Of a DNA stretch of 10,331 nucleotides, positions 1-6,672 are shown piece by piece (within the stretch, counting starts at the first letter, position 1; each line of letters opens with the position of its first letter). The DNA lies in contig JBAYJY010000165.1 in the NCBI GenBank assembly GCA_041664945.1, positions 1 through 10,331 of the forward strand, read 5' to 3'. The stretch is from JBAYJY01 sp041664945 (lineage in GTDB: Bacteria > UBP15 > UBA6099). The notes under the pieces were generated by a model, which had not been told where the DNA came from, searched no databases, and saw only the letters and a list, made by a program, of their open reading frames with translations. The position numbers and the translations under genes were made by a program.

Positions 1-821
1 AGGGCGGGAAAACGACGCTTCACGCTCCGACATCTCAGTTCCTCACGAGCTTGCTCATGAGCTCGCCGCTTGCGGAAGACGACACCGAGATCGAAACTCT
101 TGAACTGAATGAAAAACCTTATGTCGATATGACGCTTTGGTGGCTCGCTAAACTCGGCGTCCGCTGCGAACATGAAGGTTATGACAGATTTTTCATTCCC
201 GGCGGCCAGCGCATTCCGTCGTTTCAACAGCGGATTCCCGGGGATTTTTCGTCGGCGACATTTTTCGCGGCGGCAGCCGCAGTCACCGGCTCCAGGCTGT
301 TGCTGCAAGGCCTCGACATGTCCGACACTCAAGGCGACAAAGCGGTGTTCGAGGTTCTGAAAGCCATGGGGGCGAAAGTGGAAGTCTCTGACGCTGGAAT
401 AGCTGTATGCGGCGGCGGCCCGCTGACGGGCGGAGAGTTTGACCTGAACGCAACGCCTGACGCGCTGCCGGCGCTCGCGGTGGCGGCGTGCGCTGCTGAC
501 GGCGAAACGCGGCTCGTGAATGTCCCGCAGGCGCGGCTCAAAGAGACAGACCGAATAGCGGTTATGCGCCGCGAACTTTCAAAAATGGGAGCCGATATAT
601 CTGAATTGCCGGACGGCCTGATAATCAGGGGCGGGCCGCTGAAAGGCGCGAAGGTTGAAGGGCATAAGGATCACCGCGTTGTCATGGCGCTGGCTGTCGC
701 CGGCCTCATCGCGGACGGCGAGACTGAAATTTCGGAGGCGGAATCGGTCGCTATAACGTTTCCAAATTTCGCCGATCTGATGCTCCGTTGCGGCGCAACG
801 ATCAAATCAATCGTTAGCTGA
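1..821 (+). CDS. aroA: 3-phosphoshikimate 1-carboxyvinyltransferase (EPSP synthase), 5' end outside window
   Basis: EPSP synthase transfers the enolpyruvyl group of PEP to shikimate-3-phosphate, the sixth step of the cytosolic shikimate pathway. The frame is open from base 3, so the ATG at 51 is internal and the gene is 5'-truncated by the window; 272 codons are visible of a usual total near 430. Family motifs in order: TSQFLTSLLMSSPLA right at the edge, GDFSSATFF near 240-266, the NATPDALPALA segment carrying the catalytic Asp, RLKETDRI near 535-558 (Glu and Arg of the active site), GHKDHRVVMALAV near 660-690 (substrate-binding Arg), and a C-terminal SVAITFPNF motif. The stop is TGA at 819-821. 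It converges on the methyltransferase gene ending at 875; the 53-base gap is AT-rich and I see no convincing terminator in it. The family assignment is secure. Class and glyphosate sensitivity cannot be judged from the visible half. Confidence 0.96.
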   Translation, partial: GGKTTLHAPTSQFLTSLLMSSPLAEDDTEIETLELNEKPYVDMTLWWLAKLGVRCEHEGYDRFFIPGGQRIPSFQQRIPGDFSSATFFAAAAAVTGSRLLLQGLDMSDTQGDKAVFEVLKAMGAKVEVSDAGIAVCGGGPLTGGEFDLNATPDALPALAVAACAADGETRLVNVPQARLKETDRIAVMRRELSKMGADISELPDGLIIRGGPLKGAKVEGHKDHRVVMALAVAGLIADGETEISEAESVAITFPNFADLMLRCGATIKSIVS

Positions 822-874
822 ATTTAAAATATTCGTAAAAATTCTTTTCGTTTGATGAAAATAATATTTGGCGT

Positions 875-2263
875 TTATACTGGATTCCCTTTTCTGCGCA
901 TCAGGTACAATGTTCTTCCCGAGTCGCTTAATCGCTCGGTTTTCGCTATGGCGAAAAAGTCGCTGAATGACTTTTCAAAAGCTTCCTGCGTGTAATCATC
1001 AAAGATATCTTTTCTTGAAGAGAGAAGCCGTTGGACCTGCGAGTCGTTTTTTGGAACGAATTCAATAATGAGGTTGCGGCAGATAGCGCTGAAAAAAGCA
1101 GCGATTCGAGGCAGGGGAACATTGTTCGATATGGCAAGATGGTGTATCAGAGCGAGCGCGAGCGCCGCATCGGCGGGCCCGCGTTCAATCAGCGAGGACC
1201 TTTCGCTGTTGCGCCAGCCGATGCCCGGGCTGGGGTTGGTAAGGTCGAGCAAAAGAGGCAGGAGATTGTCGCCGCCGTTTTTTTTGCATTGAAGATAATT
1301 TAACTCGACCGCCGCCGGGTCTATGTCGCCCGAAATAGTTTGAATCCCTTTTTCGCTTGCGATCCGGCTGAATGTTCCGTTGTTGGCGCCGAGGTCCCAA
1401 AGCGATTTCGGCCCGAGCTCGTCTATGAAATCCGACACAATCTGTTTCTTACGTTCAAAAGCTTCCTTCGAATAGTTTGTATCGTTGTAATAATCGGCCC
1501 ATTCGGTGCCCTGTGGCGACCATGACAGTTTCTTTACCGCGGATTCAAGGCTGTCTATAAGGCCGAGCAGTCCCATTCGGCTGACTTTCCGAGTTGATGT
1601 CCCGATTCCCTTATCCGCGTAATGGCCCTGGCTTTTAGCATGAAGGTGTATGTTCGTCAGCAGCGAAAATTTGAAGCGCGTTGAAAACGGAAGCAGGCCG
1701 CTCGCAAGGTCGAGAGGAACACCGTCGATAAAAATGCGAAGCAGTTGATTAAGGCGAATATCTTTGTAACTCATCAGAGCGAGCGGCGCAAGAAAATGCT
1801 GGCAGAACTGTTTGTATGCGACCCACGGCTCACCTTCCTCAAGCTTCTCGAACGATAGCGTGTCAATGAAAACCGGTTTTCCATTCATGTATTGCACGTT
1901 GTACGCGCTGCAATCCTTCAGGGTCATGTCGAACTCGATCGCTGCTTTTTGAATTCCGAGAGTCAGCAGCGCCGCGTCTTTCAACTGCGAAAAAGACCAT
2001 TCGTAAGGGTAGGATATGAATGGAACAAAATCCGGTTTGATAATCTTGTATGCCGCCGATGGGACTTCGGGCGCGATATCGGCTTCCTCATGCGGGATAA
2101 GCAGGCCTTTGCCCGTAAGATCGCCGTAAAGCCCGGAACTCATCAATAAGTCATAATGAATTTTGTAAGTGTTGTTTATCTGCCTGTAAATGATGCCGTT
2201 CCTGTAAAAGAGAAACCCGCTCGGGTCACGAAATGAACTGTCGTGTGTCGTATCAGTAGTCAT
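875..2263 (-). CDS. NoeA-like SAM-dependent methyltransferase with kinase-like N-terminal half
   Basis: A 462-residue protein whose C-terminal half (about 270-455) is a class I SAM methyltransferase: motif I is SLWDLGANNGTFSRIA (287-302) and the acidic post-I segment is GDIDPAAVELNY (312-323). The N-terminal half (about 10-270) matches what I recall of proteins annotated nodulation protein NoeA / class I methyltransferase, with the blocks DPSGFLFYRNGIIYRQIN, PFISYPYEWSFSQLKDAALL and GEPWVAYKQFCQHFLAPLAL. Within it LKDCSAYNVQYMNGKPVFID (115-134) has the spacing of a protein-kinase catalytic loop and metal-binding Asp (D117, N122, D134). The substrate is unknown; NoeA takes part in Nod-factor decoration in rhizobia, but similarity here does not establish that role. 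The ATG at 2261-2263 has only a weak ribosome site. It lies downstream of the small acidic gene on the same strand, separated by 242 bases that contain a perfect TTGACA, so it may have its own promoter. Confidence 0.85.
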   Translation of the reverse strand: MTTDTTHDSSFRDPSGFLFYRNGIIYRQINNTYKIHYDLLMSSGLYGDLTGKGLLIPHEEADIAPEVPSAAYKIIKPDFVPFISYPYEWSFSQLKDAALLTLGIQKAAIEFDMTLKDCSAYNVQYMNGKPVFIDTLSFEKLEEGEPWVAYKQFCQHFLAPLALMSYKDIRLNQLLRIFIDGVPLDLASGLLPFSTRFKFSLLTNIHLHAKSQGHYADKGIGTSTRKVSRMGLLGLIDSLESAVKKLSWSPQGTEWADYYNDTNYSKEAFERKKQIVSDFIDELGPKSLWDLGANNGTFSRIASEKGIQTISGDIDPAAVELNYLQCKKNGGDNLLPLLLDLTNPSPGIGWRNSERSSLIERGPADAALALALIHHLAISNNVPLPRIAAFFSAICRNLIIEFVPKNDSQVQRLLSSRKDIFDDYTQEAFEKSFSDFFAIAKTERLSDSGRTLYLMRRKGNPV

Positions 2264-2505
2264 TTTTCACTGGTTCCGAATCATTGATTTTATTGTCGCG
2301 TTCAGTCGTTGTCGTTTTTGCCGAAACAAAAAGTATGTCGGGAATCGGCCATTGATCATTATATAATATACAGTCGTTTGGCTCCCTCAGCTATATTGAG
2401 CATTATTTTAACCGTTGTCAACATAACCGGCGGTCTCGCTGACTATTTTTCTCAGCGATCTAAAATTATTTGAGATCTGAAATGATGTCAGTAAAAGAGC
2501 GTGAC
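2264..2505. other. Intergenic stretch with a hairpin and weak promoter signals
   Basis: No ORF of interest lies here. On the - strand a perfect TTGACA (2416-2421) stands 17 bases from CAATAT (2393-2398, only three of six consensus bases), and a separate TATAAT (2358-2363) lacks a good -35. Either could drive the methyltransferase gene that starts at 2263. A 7-bp inverted repeat, TCGCTGA and TCAGCGA around a 9-base loop (2436-2458), lies about 50 bases past the stop of the upstream small gene. It lacks a following T-run on the - strand, so I do not call it a Rho-independent terminator; it may be an mRNA 3'-end stem or a protein site. Confidence 0.4.
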
Positions 2506-2712
2506 TTATAAGTATCCGAGGTCTTCGAGCCGTTTCCTTATCAATTCCTCTTCTTCTTCGGAGTAAGCGAGTGAAGTCTGTGGCGTATCGGATTCTTCGC
2601 TGCTTGCGGGTTTCTCCGGATTAGAAATTTTATTCGCCGGTGTCTGCTCGCGCGATGATTCGCGTTCAGAGTCATCGGTTCCGCCAATTTGATTATTTTT
2701 GATATCAGCCAT
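2506..2712 (-). CDS. Small acidic protein with conserved-looking LGYL tail, function unknown
   Basis: A 68-residue protein. Residues 1-48 are rich in Ser, Glu, Pro, Thr and Asp and look disordered. Residues 50-68 (YSEEEEELIRKRLEDLGYL) form a charged, probably helical tail. There is no signal peptide, membrane segment or Cys. An AAGGGA ribosome site sits 8 bases before the ATG, and a TTTACA-17-TATTGT promoter lies just upstream, which together with the composition argues for a real gene rather than a chance ORF. From memory, similar E-E-x-x-x-x-x-R-L-x-x-L-G-Y-L/I tails end larger proteins such as alkaline-phosphatase/sulfatase-superfamily enzymes, so this may be a free-standing version of that tail or an adaptor. 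I do not recognise a named family. It is divergent from the methyltransferase gene at 2849. Confidence 0.6.
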   Translation of the reverse strand: MADIKNNQIGGTDDSERESSREQTPANKISNPEKPASSEESDTPQTSLAYSEEEEELIRKRLEDLGYL

Positions 2713-2732
2713 GCAAATATTCCCTTCGAATT

Positions 2733-2761
2733 ACAATAACTATTATTTCAGTTGATGTAAA
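2733..2761 (-). promoter_or_regulatory. Predicted sigma-70 promoter of the small acidic protein gene
   Basis: On the - strand TTTACA (2756-2761, five of six consensus bases) is followed after exactly 17 bases by TATTGT (2733-2738, four of six). The predicted start of transcription lies just before the AAGGGA ribosome site. It is back-to-back with the + strand promoter at 2786. Confidence 0.4.
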
Positions 2762-2785
2762 GAACAGCTTCATCATCAGGTTGTT

Positions 2786-2813
2786 TTGCCAACAGGCGAA
2801 ATACCCGTATAAT
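2786..2813 (+). promoter_or_regulatory. Predicted sigma-70 promoter of the 253-residue methyltransferase gene
   Basis: TTGCCA (2786-2791, five of six) and a perfect TATAAT (2808-2813) are 16 bases apart. The -10 box lies in ACCCGTATAATT (2803-2814), a 12-mer repeated exactly at the carbamoyltransferase promoter (4851-4862). The leader to the ATG is about 30 bases. Confidence 0.6.
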
Positions 2814-2848
2814 TGTTGCATAAACCGTTTTACGATTGGGAGCGGTAG

Positions 2849-3610
2849 ATGTCATCTCGACTTGTTGATTATTACAACAAATATTACGGCGCGAAGCTTA
2901 ATGAGGTGCGCGGACTCGATTACGATGAGGATTTTTATCTCAAAGTTCCGGGTTCGGCCTATTACTTCGCTGTTCCGATACTAAAAAAGTTAATTGATGA
3001 AGCGACTGCCGACGTCGGCGCGCGCGCGCTTGATGTTGGTTTTGGGACTGGCGCGATGATGCATTGGTTCAGGCATAAGGGCGTCGAGCCGCGCGGCGTG
3101 GATGTCTCGAAGCATCTTGTCGGCAACCTGAAGGAAAAAGGATTCGACGTTCAGTTGGCTGACCTGAACGAAACCGGACTCCCGTTCGAAGACGGCTATT
3201 TCGATATCGTGGTGTCGCTTAATGTCATCGAACACGTGATAGACCCGCTGTTTTTCATGTCCGAGATATCGAGGGTCTGCAAACCCGGGGGCCATGCGCT
3301 CATCTCGACAGACAATTCGCGCGCGATGAAATATATTTTGAAGTTACTGTTCAAAGGCCGCTTCCCGCGAACGAGTCAGGAACAAACCGACTGGGACTGC
3401 GGCCACCTTCACTATTTTACATCGAAAGATGTTGTCTGCATCGCGCGCGAACACGGTTTCAAGACGATTCAAGGAATCGGCGTTTCGAATATAACAAGCG
3501 GATCGCGCGGATTCATTAAAAAGATTATATTCGCGGTTTTGCCTGCCGCCGTGAAACGCGAATTTTTTTCAGGCGCATTTCTTTTGCACCTTCAAAAAAC
3601 TGATATATAA
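2849..3610 (+). CDS. Class I SAM-dependent methyltransferase (UbiG/Methyltransf_11 type)
   Basis: A 253-residue cytosolic-looking methyltransferase. Motif I is ALDVGFGTGAM (60-70), the post-I acidic residue is in GVDVS (83-87), motif II is LPFEDGYFDIVVSLNVIEHV (111-130) and motif III is CKPGGHALIST (144-154). The GHLHYFTSKDV segment (185-195) is often seen in methyltransferases of polysaccharide and cell-envelope clusters. The ATG at 2849 has a GGGAG ribosome site (2838-2842) 6 bases away, which fixes the start. The promoter at 2786-2813 belongs to it, and a candidate terminator hairpin follows its stop. Acceptor is unknown: O-methylation of a sugar or small molecule is inferred from the neighbouring carbamoyltransferase, and a quinone or lipid substrate cannot be excluded. 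It converges on aroF. Confidence 0.88.
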   Translation: MSSRLVDYYNKYYGAKLNEVRGLDYDEDFYLKVPGSAYYFAVPILKKLIDEATADVGARALDVGFGTGAMMHWFRHKGVEPRGVDVSKHLVGNLKEKGFDVQLADLNETGLPFEDGYFDIVVSLNVIEHVIDPLFFMSEISRVCKPGGHALISTDNSRAMKYILKLLFKGRFPRTSQEQTDWDCGHLHYFTSKDVVCIAREHGFKTIQGIGVSNITSGSRGFIKKIIFAVLPAAVKREFFSGAFLLHLQKTDI

Positions 3611-3646
3611 AACAGATCACATTGGATTGATATTAAGTAGCGCTGT

Positions 3647-3677
3647 TTTCCGGGAAGCCGGAAAGGCTTATTTTTTT
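3647..3677 (+). terminator. Candidate Rho-independent terminator after the 253-residue methyltransferase gene
   Basis: TTTCCGG (3647-3653) and CCGGAAA (3658-3664) form a perfect 7-bp stem with a GAAG loop. Six bases later comes a run of seven T on the + strand (3671-3677). The gap between stem and T-run, and the overlap of the T-run with the last Lys codons of aroF, make it less than ideal. It would not work well for aroF on the other strand. Confidence 0.45.
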
Positions 3678-4699
3678 AACTCGAAAATATTCTTGCCCAT
3701 GGCCGCGGCTATCGCTTTGATTTCGGCGACAAGCTTCGCATAGACATCGAAAGTGAGCGACTGCGGGCCGTCGCTGCGCGCTTCGCGCGGGTTGGGATGC
3801 ACTTCGACCATGAGTCCGTCTGCGCCGGCGGCGACGGCCGCGCGCGCTATCGGAATGATCATATCCCACACGCCCATAGCGTGGCTTGGGTCGACTATCA
3901 CCGGCAGGTGGCTCTGCGATTTGATGAACGGGATTGCGCAGAGGTCGAGCGTGTTTCGCGACGCGTCGGAGAACGTGCGGATACCGCGTTCGCACAGCAC
4001 GACTTTTTCGTTTCCTTCGCTCATTATGTATTCGGCCGACATCAGAAGGTCTTTAACGGTTGCCGACATTCCGCGCTTAAGCATCACCGGCTTGTTTGTC
4101 TGTCCTGCCATTTTAAGCAATGAGAAGTTCTGCATGTTACGCGCGCCGATTTGCAGCATATCGGCATACTCGACGCATAACTCAAGAGACATCTCATCTA
4201 TGACCTCGGTGACGAAGGGCAGCCCCGATGCCTCACGCGCGGCCGCCAGAAGTTCGAGGCCTTCCTTGCCGAGTCCCTGAAACGCATACGGCGATGTGCG
4301 GGGTTTGAATGCGCCGCCGCGAAGCATGCCCGTTCCGTTGCCCGCGAGGAAAACCGCCGTGCTTACAATCTGTTCGCGGTTCTCGACAGCGCATGGGCCG
4401 GCGATTATCGCTATGTCGTTCCCGCCTCCGAATTTTACCGGTCCGATCTCGACTACCGAGTCATTCTGTCTGAATTCGCGGCCGACTAACTTGTAAGGCT
4501 GCGATACGTGTATGATTTCGATAACTCCGGGTTGGCCTTCTATCGGCGTGGAGTCGACTCGCTTCTCGTTTCCCAGCACGCAGATAGCTGTCCGCTGCGA
4601 ACCCGGCATAGGGTGGGGAGTGAATCCCATATCTTTTATGATTTTCTCAATATTTTCGATCTGTTCGTTTGACGCGTCGTTCCGCATTACGATAAGCAT
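3668..4699 (-). CDS. aroF: 3-deoxy-7-phosphoheptulonate synthase (DAHP synthase, AroF/Thermotoga type)
   Basis: Condenses PEP with erythrose-4-phosphate in the first step of the shikimate pathway. The protein is 343 residues, close to the 338 of the Thermotoga maritima enzyme. Residues 1-70 (MLIVMRNDAS onward) are the ferredoxin-like regulatory domain that binds Tyr/Phe in that enzyme; the rest is the TIM barrel. Metal ligands are visible as Cys103 (IIAGPCAVE), His273 (VDPSHA), Glu299 (MVEVHPNP) and Asp310 (RSDGPQS), one residue offset from those I recall for T. maritima. KPRTSPYAFQG (132-142) binds substrate phosphate. The start is placed at the ATG at 4697-4699: it gives the usual MLIVM N-terminus and has a GGAGGAA ribosome site 6 bases upstream. 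A longer frame to 4744 would add 15 residues absent from the family. No clear promoter was found; a 10-bp palindrome ATCAATTGAT (4761-4770) lies upstream. It is divergent from the carbamoyltransferase gene. Confidence 0.96.
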   Translation of the reverse strand: MLIVMRNDASNEQIENIEKIIKDMGFTPHPMPGSQRTAICVLGNEKRVDSTPIEGQPGVIEIIHVSQPYKLVGREFRQNDSVVEIGPVKFGGGNDIAIIAGPCAVENREQIVSTAVFLAGNGTGMLRGGAFKPRTSPYAFQGLGKEGLELLAAAREASGLPFVTEVIDEMSLELCVEYADMLQIGARNMQNFSLLKMAGQTNKPVMLKRGMSATVKDLLMSAEYIMSEGNEKVVLCERGIRTFSDASRNTLDLCAIPFIKSQSHLPVIVDPSHAMGVWDMIIPIARAAVAAGADGLMVEVHPNPREARSDGPQSLTFDVYAKLVAEIKAIAAAMGKNIFELKK

Positions 4700-4831
4700 T
4701 GAAAATTCCTCCGAAAAATACTTCAGCTTCTTACCCGGATTCACTTTGCCTCAAGAGCTGATCAATTGATATTTTGCCACCTCTAATCCATTAATAGCAA
4801 GTGGAGAGGGAAACGAATGAAATCAGGCGCT

Positions 4832-4861
4832 TTTACAATTGCGCGTGAAAACCCGTATAAT
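4832..4861 (+). promoter_or_regulatory. Predicted sigma-70 promoter of the carbamoyltransferase gene
   Basis: TTTACA (4832-4837, five of six) and a perfect TATAAT (4856-4861) are 18 bases apart. The -10 region carries the ACCCGTATAATT 12-mer also found at 2803-2814. Just downstream, AGGAGCG (4864-4870) and CGCTCCT (4891-4897) form an inverted repeat straddling the predicted transcription start, a possible operator. Confidence 0.6.
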
Positions 4862-4919
4862 TTAGGAGCGCGGCAGGCGTAAATATGATTCGCTCCTGCG
4901 GAAAGAGAATGAAGAATAG

Positions 4920-6578
4920 TTGAAAACAGTTCTCGGTATTCATGCGGTAAGTCACGACGCCGGGGCGGCTCTGGCGTCCAACGGGCGCGTGTTCGCGATT
5001 GCCGAGGAGCGTCTGTCGAGAGTTAAATATGCAGGAGGGCTTCCCGGCCGATCAATGAAATATGTTCTTGCCACCGCCGGAAAAAGTATTCAGGATGTCG
5101 ATCTCATTGTTTTTGACCATATCGAACGCAACGAGAAGCAGGTTCGCGAATGGCTGAAAAAGAAGTGGCGCTACAGTGGCGACGTTCATGCAATAAAACA
5201 TCATGACGCGCACGCCGCAGGCGCTTTTTACGCGTCTCCGTTCGATGACGCAGCGGTTCTTGTCGTCGACGCTTTCGGGTCGCGAGCTGAAGATATTGAG
5301 ACCGGCAAATCCAGAAATTCAATTTCAGTTATGCATCCAGATCTGTTTGAGTTGCAGAGTTTCTACCGCGCCGGAGAGACCGGCATCACGCTGATCCGTA
5401 GGACGTATTCGACGCCGGAGTATCAAATCGGCATAGGAATATTGTACGCGCTGACATCGGCGATTCTCGGGTTCGGCGAGTTGGGCGGCGGCAAGACGAT
5501 GGGGCTTGCGCCGTTCGGCGGCAAAAAAAATGTCTTTCCGAATTCGATATTTCAAAATATGAACGGCAACATAATCGCGCGCGGTCTGCCGGAAAAGGCG
5601 CCGCTGCTGGCGGAGAATTTTGAGGCGTACGCAAAGTGGATGTTCAAAGCGCGGACAAGGGCGCCGCAGGACAGGATAACGAACAGACACGCTGAGATCG
5701 CCGCATATGCTCAGAGGGAAACACAAAAAGTTATGCTCGAACTCGCGAGCCATCTTGGAGACGTGACGGAGTCTCCGAATTTGTGTCTTTCGGGCGGAGT
5801 CGCTCTTAACTCTGTCGCGAACAAACTGATTCTCGATGCCGGGCTTTTCGAAAATGTGTTCGTCATGCCCGCCGCGTCCGACGCCGGCATTCCGCTCGGT
5901 TGCGCTCTCTACGGACTTCACATGCTGCTCGGTGAGCCGCGTTTTAAGAAAACCGAAAACTTTTTTTTCGGCATTCCCTATACGGAAACGGAGATCGAGT
6001 CGGCGTTGAAGCGCGCGAAAGGCGTGAAGGTGTCGCGTCCCGGCAACTTCGCCGGCCGATGCGCGGAACTTCTCGCGGACGGCAAGGCGATCGGCTGGTT
6101 TCGCGGCGGCTCCGAGCTCGGGCCGCGAGCGCTCGGGCACAGATCGATAGTCGCGGATCCGCGAAATCCTGACATGAAGGCCCGGCTGAACAGCGAGATC
6201 AAACATCGCGAATCGTACAGGCCGTATGCGCCTTCGGTTCTTGAGGAAAAAGCTTCTGAGTATTTTGAGATGGATCGCCCCAGCCCGTTTATGACGTTTG
6301 TCGCGAAGGCGCGGGATGAAGTCCGGAAACAAATTCCGGCGGTCCTGCACGTAGACGGGACGGCCCGTTTACAGACGGTGAACAGAAACGCTGACCCGGC
6401 GTTTTACGAACTTATCGCGGCGTTCGAGCGGATCACCGGAGTTCCGATGATTCTGAACACATCGTTCAACGACGCGGGCGAGCCGATTGTGGAAACGCCA
6501 GCGGATGCGATAGAACTATTTCTGAGGACCGGTTTGGACTTCCTCGCGATCGAAGATTTTTTAATCGAGAAAAAATAA
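4920..6578 (+). CDS. O-carbamoyltransferase, NodU/CmcH/TobZ family
   Basis: A 552-residue enzyme expected to activate carbamoyl phosphate with ATP to carbamoyl-adenylate and move the carbamoyl group to a hydroxyl of a sugar or natural product. The N-terminal Kae1-like domain (1 to about 340) holds GIHAVSHDAGAAL (6-18), EERLSRVKYAGGLP (29-42), IKHHDAHAAGAFY (92-104) with the metal-binding His pattern, LCLSGGVALN (288-297) and PAASDAGIPLGCALYG (317-332). The C-terminal domain (about 370-552) holds GWFRGGSELGPRALGHRSI (392-410), KHRESYRPYAPSVL (428-441) and MILNTSFNDAGEPIV (510-524). The start is a TTG at 4920: the triplet just before is an in-frame TAG, and the protein aligns with family members from this point. 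The ribosome site is weak. The stretch VVDAFGSRAED (115-125) departs from the commoner VVDGxGE form. With three methyltransferases nearby, it looks like part of a decoration pathway; the acceptor is unknown. Confidence 0.93.
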   Translation: MKTVLGIHAVSHDAGAALASNGRVFAIAEERLSRVKYAGGLPGRSMKYVLATAGKSIQDVDLIVFDHIERNEKQVREWLKKKWRYSGDVHAIKHHDAHAAGAFYASPFDDAAVLVVDAFGSRAEDIETGKSRNSISVMHPDLFELQSFYRAGETGITLIRRTYSTPEYQIGIGILYALTSAILGFGELGGGKTMGLAPFGGKKNVFPNSIFQNMNGNIIARGLPEKAPLLAENFEAYAKWMFKARTRAPQDRITNRHAEIAAYAQRETQKVMLELASHLGDVTESPNLCLSGGVALNSVANKLILDAGLFENVFVMPAASDAGIPLGCALYGLHMLLGEPRFKKTENFFFGIPYTETEIESALKRAKGVKVSRPGNFAGRCAELLADGKAIGWFRGGSELGPRALGHRSIVADPRNPDMKARLNSEIKHRESYRPYAPSVLEEKASEYFEMDRPSPFMTFVAKARDEVRKQIPAVLHVDGTARLQTVNRNADPAFYELIAAFERITGVPMILNTSFNDAGEPIVETPADAIELFLRTGLDFLAIEDFLIEKK

Positions 6579-6627
6579 AATAAAATTTACTCGCGTCTTA
6601 AACATAGTGAATTGCTCCGTATTGTTG

Positions 6628-6636
6628 TGTTATAAT
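6628..6636 (+). promoter_or_regulatory. Predicted extended -10 promoter of the TPR-methyltransferase gene
   Basis: TGTTATAAT is a perfect extended -10 element (TGn plus TATAAT at 6631-6636). No good -35 box stands 16-18 bases upstream, as is usual for this promoter class. The leader to the ATG at 6673 is about 30 bases. The signal implies the gene is not simply read through from the carbamoyltransferase gene. Confidence 0.5.
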
Positions 6637-6672
6637 GAACATCGAATAGCTCAAAAGAAAAGGGCATCTTGA

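Noticed and set aside
2436..2458. Hairpin as a terminator of the small acidic gene
   Set aside because: The stem is good but no T-run follows it on the - strand.
3753..4280. 175-codon open frame on the + strand
   Set aside because: Antisense to aroF, whose catalytic residues are all present in the other strand's frame.
4700..4744. N-terminal extension of aroF
   Set aside because: The GGAGGAA ribosome site and the family's usual MLIVM start both place the initiation codon at 4699.
5325..6350. 341-codon open frame on the - strand
   Set aside because: It lies wholly antisense to the carbamoyltransferase gene, is rich in Arg as expected of a GC-driven shadow, and has no family motifs.
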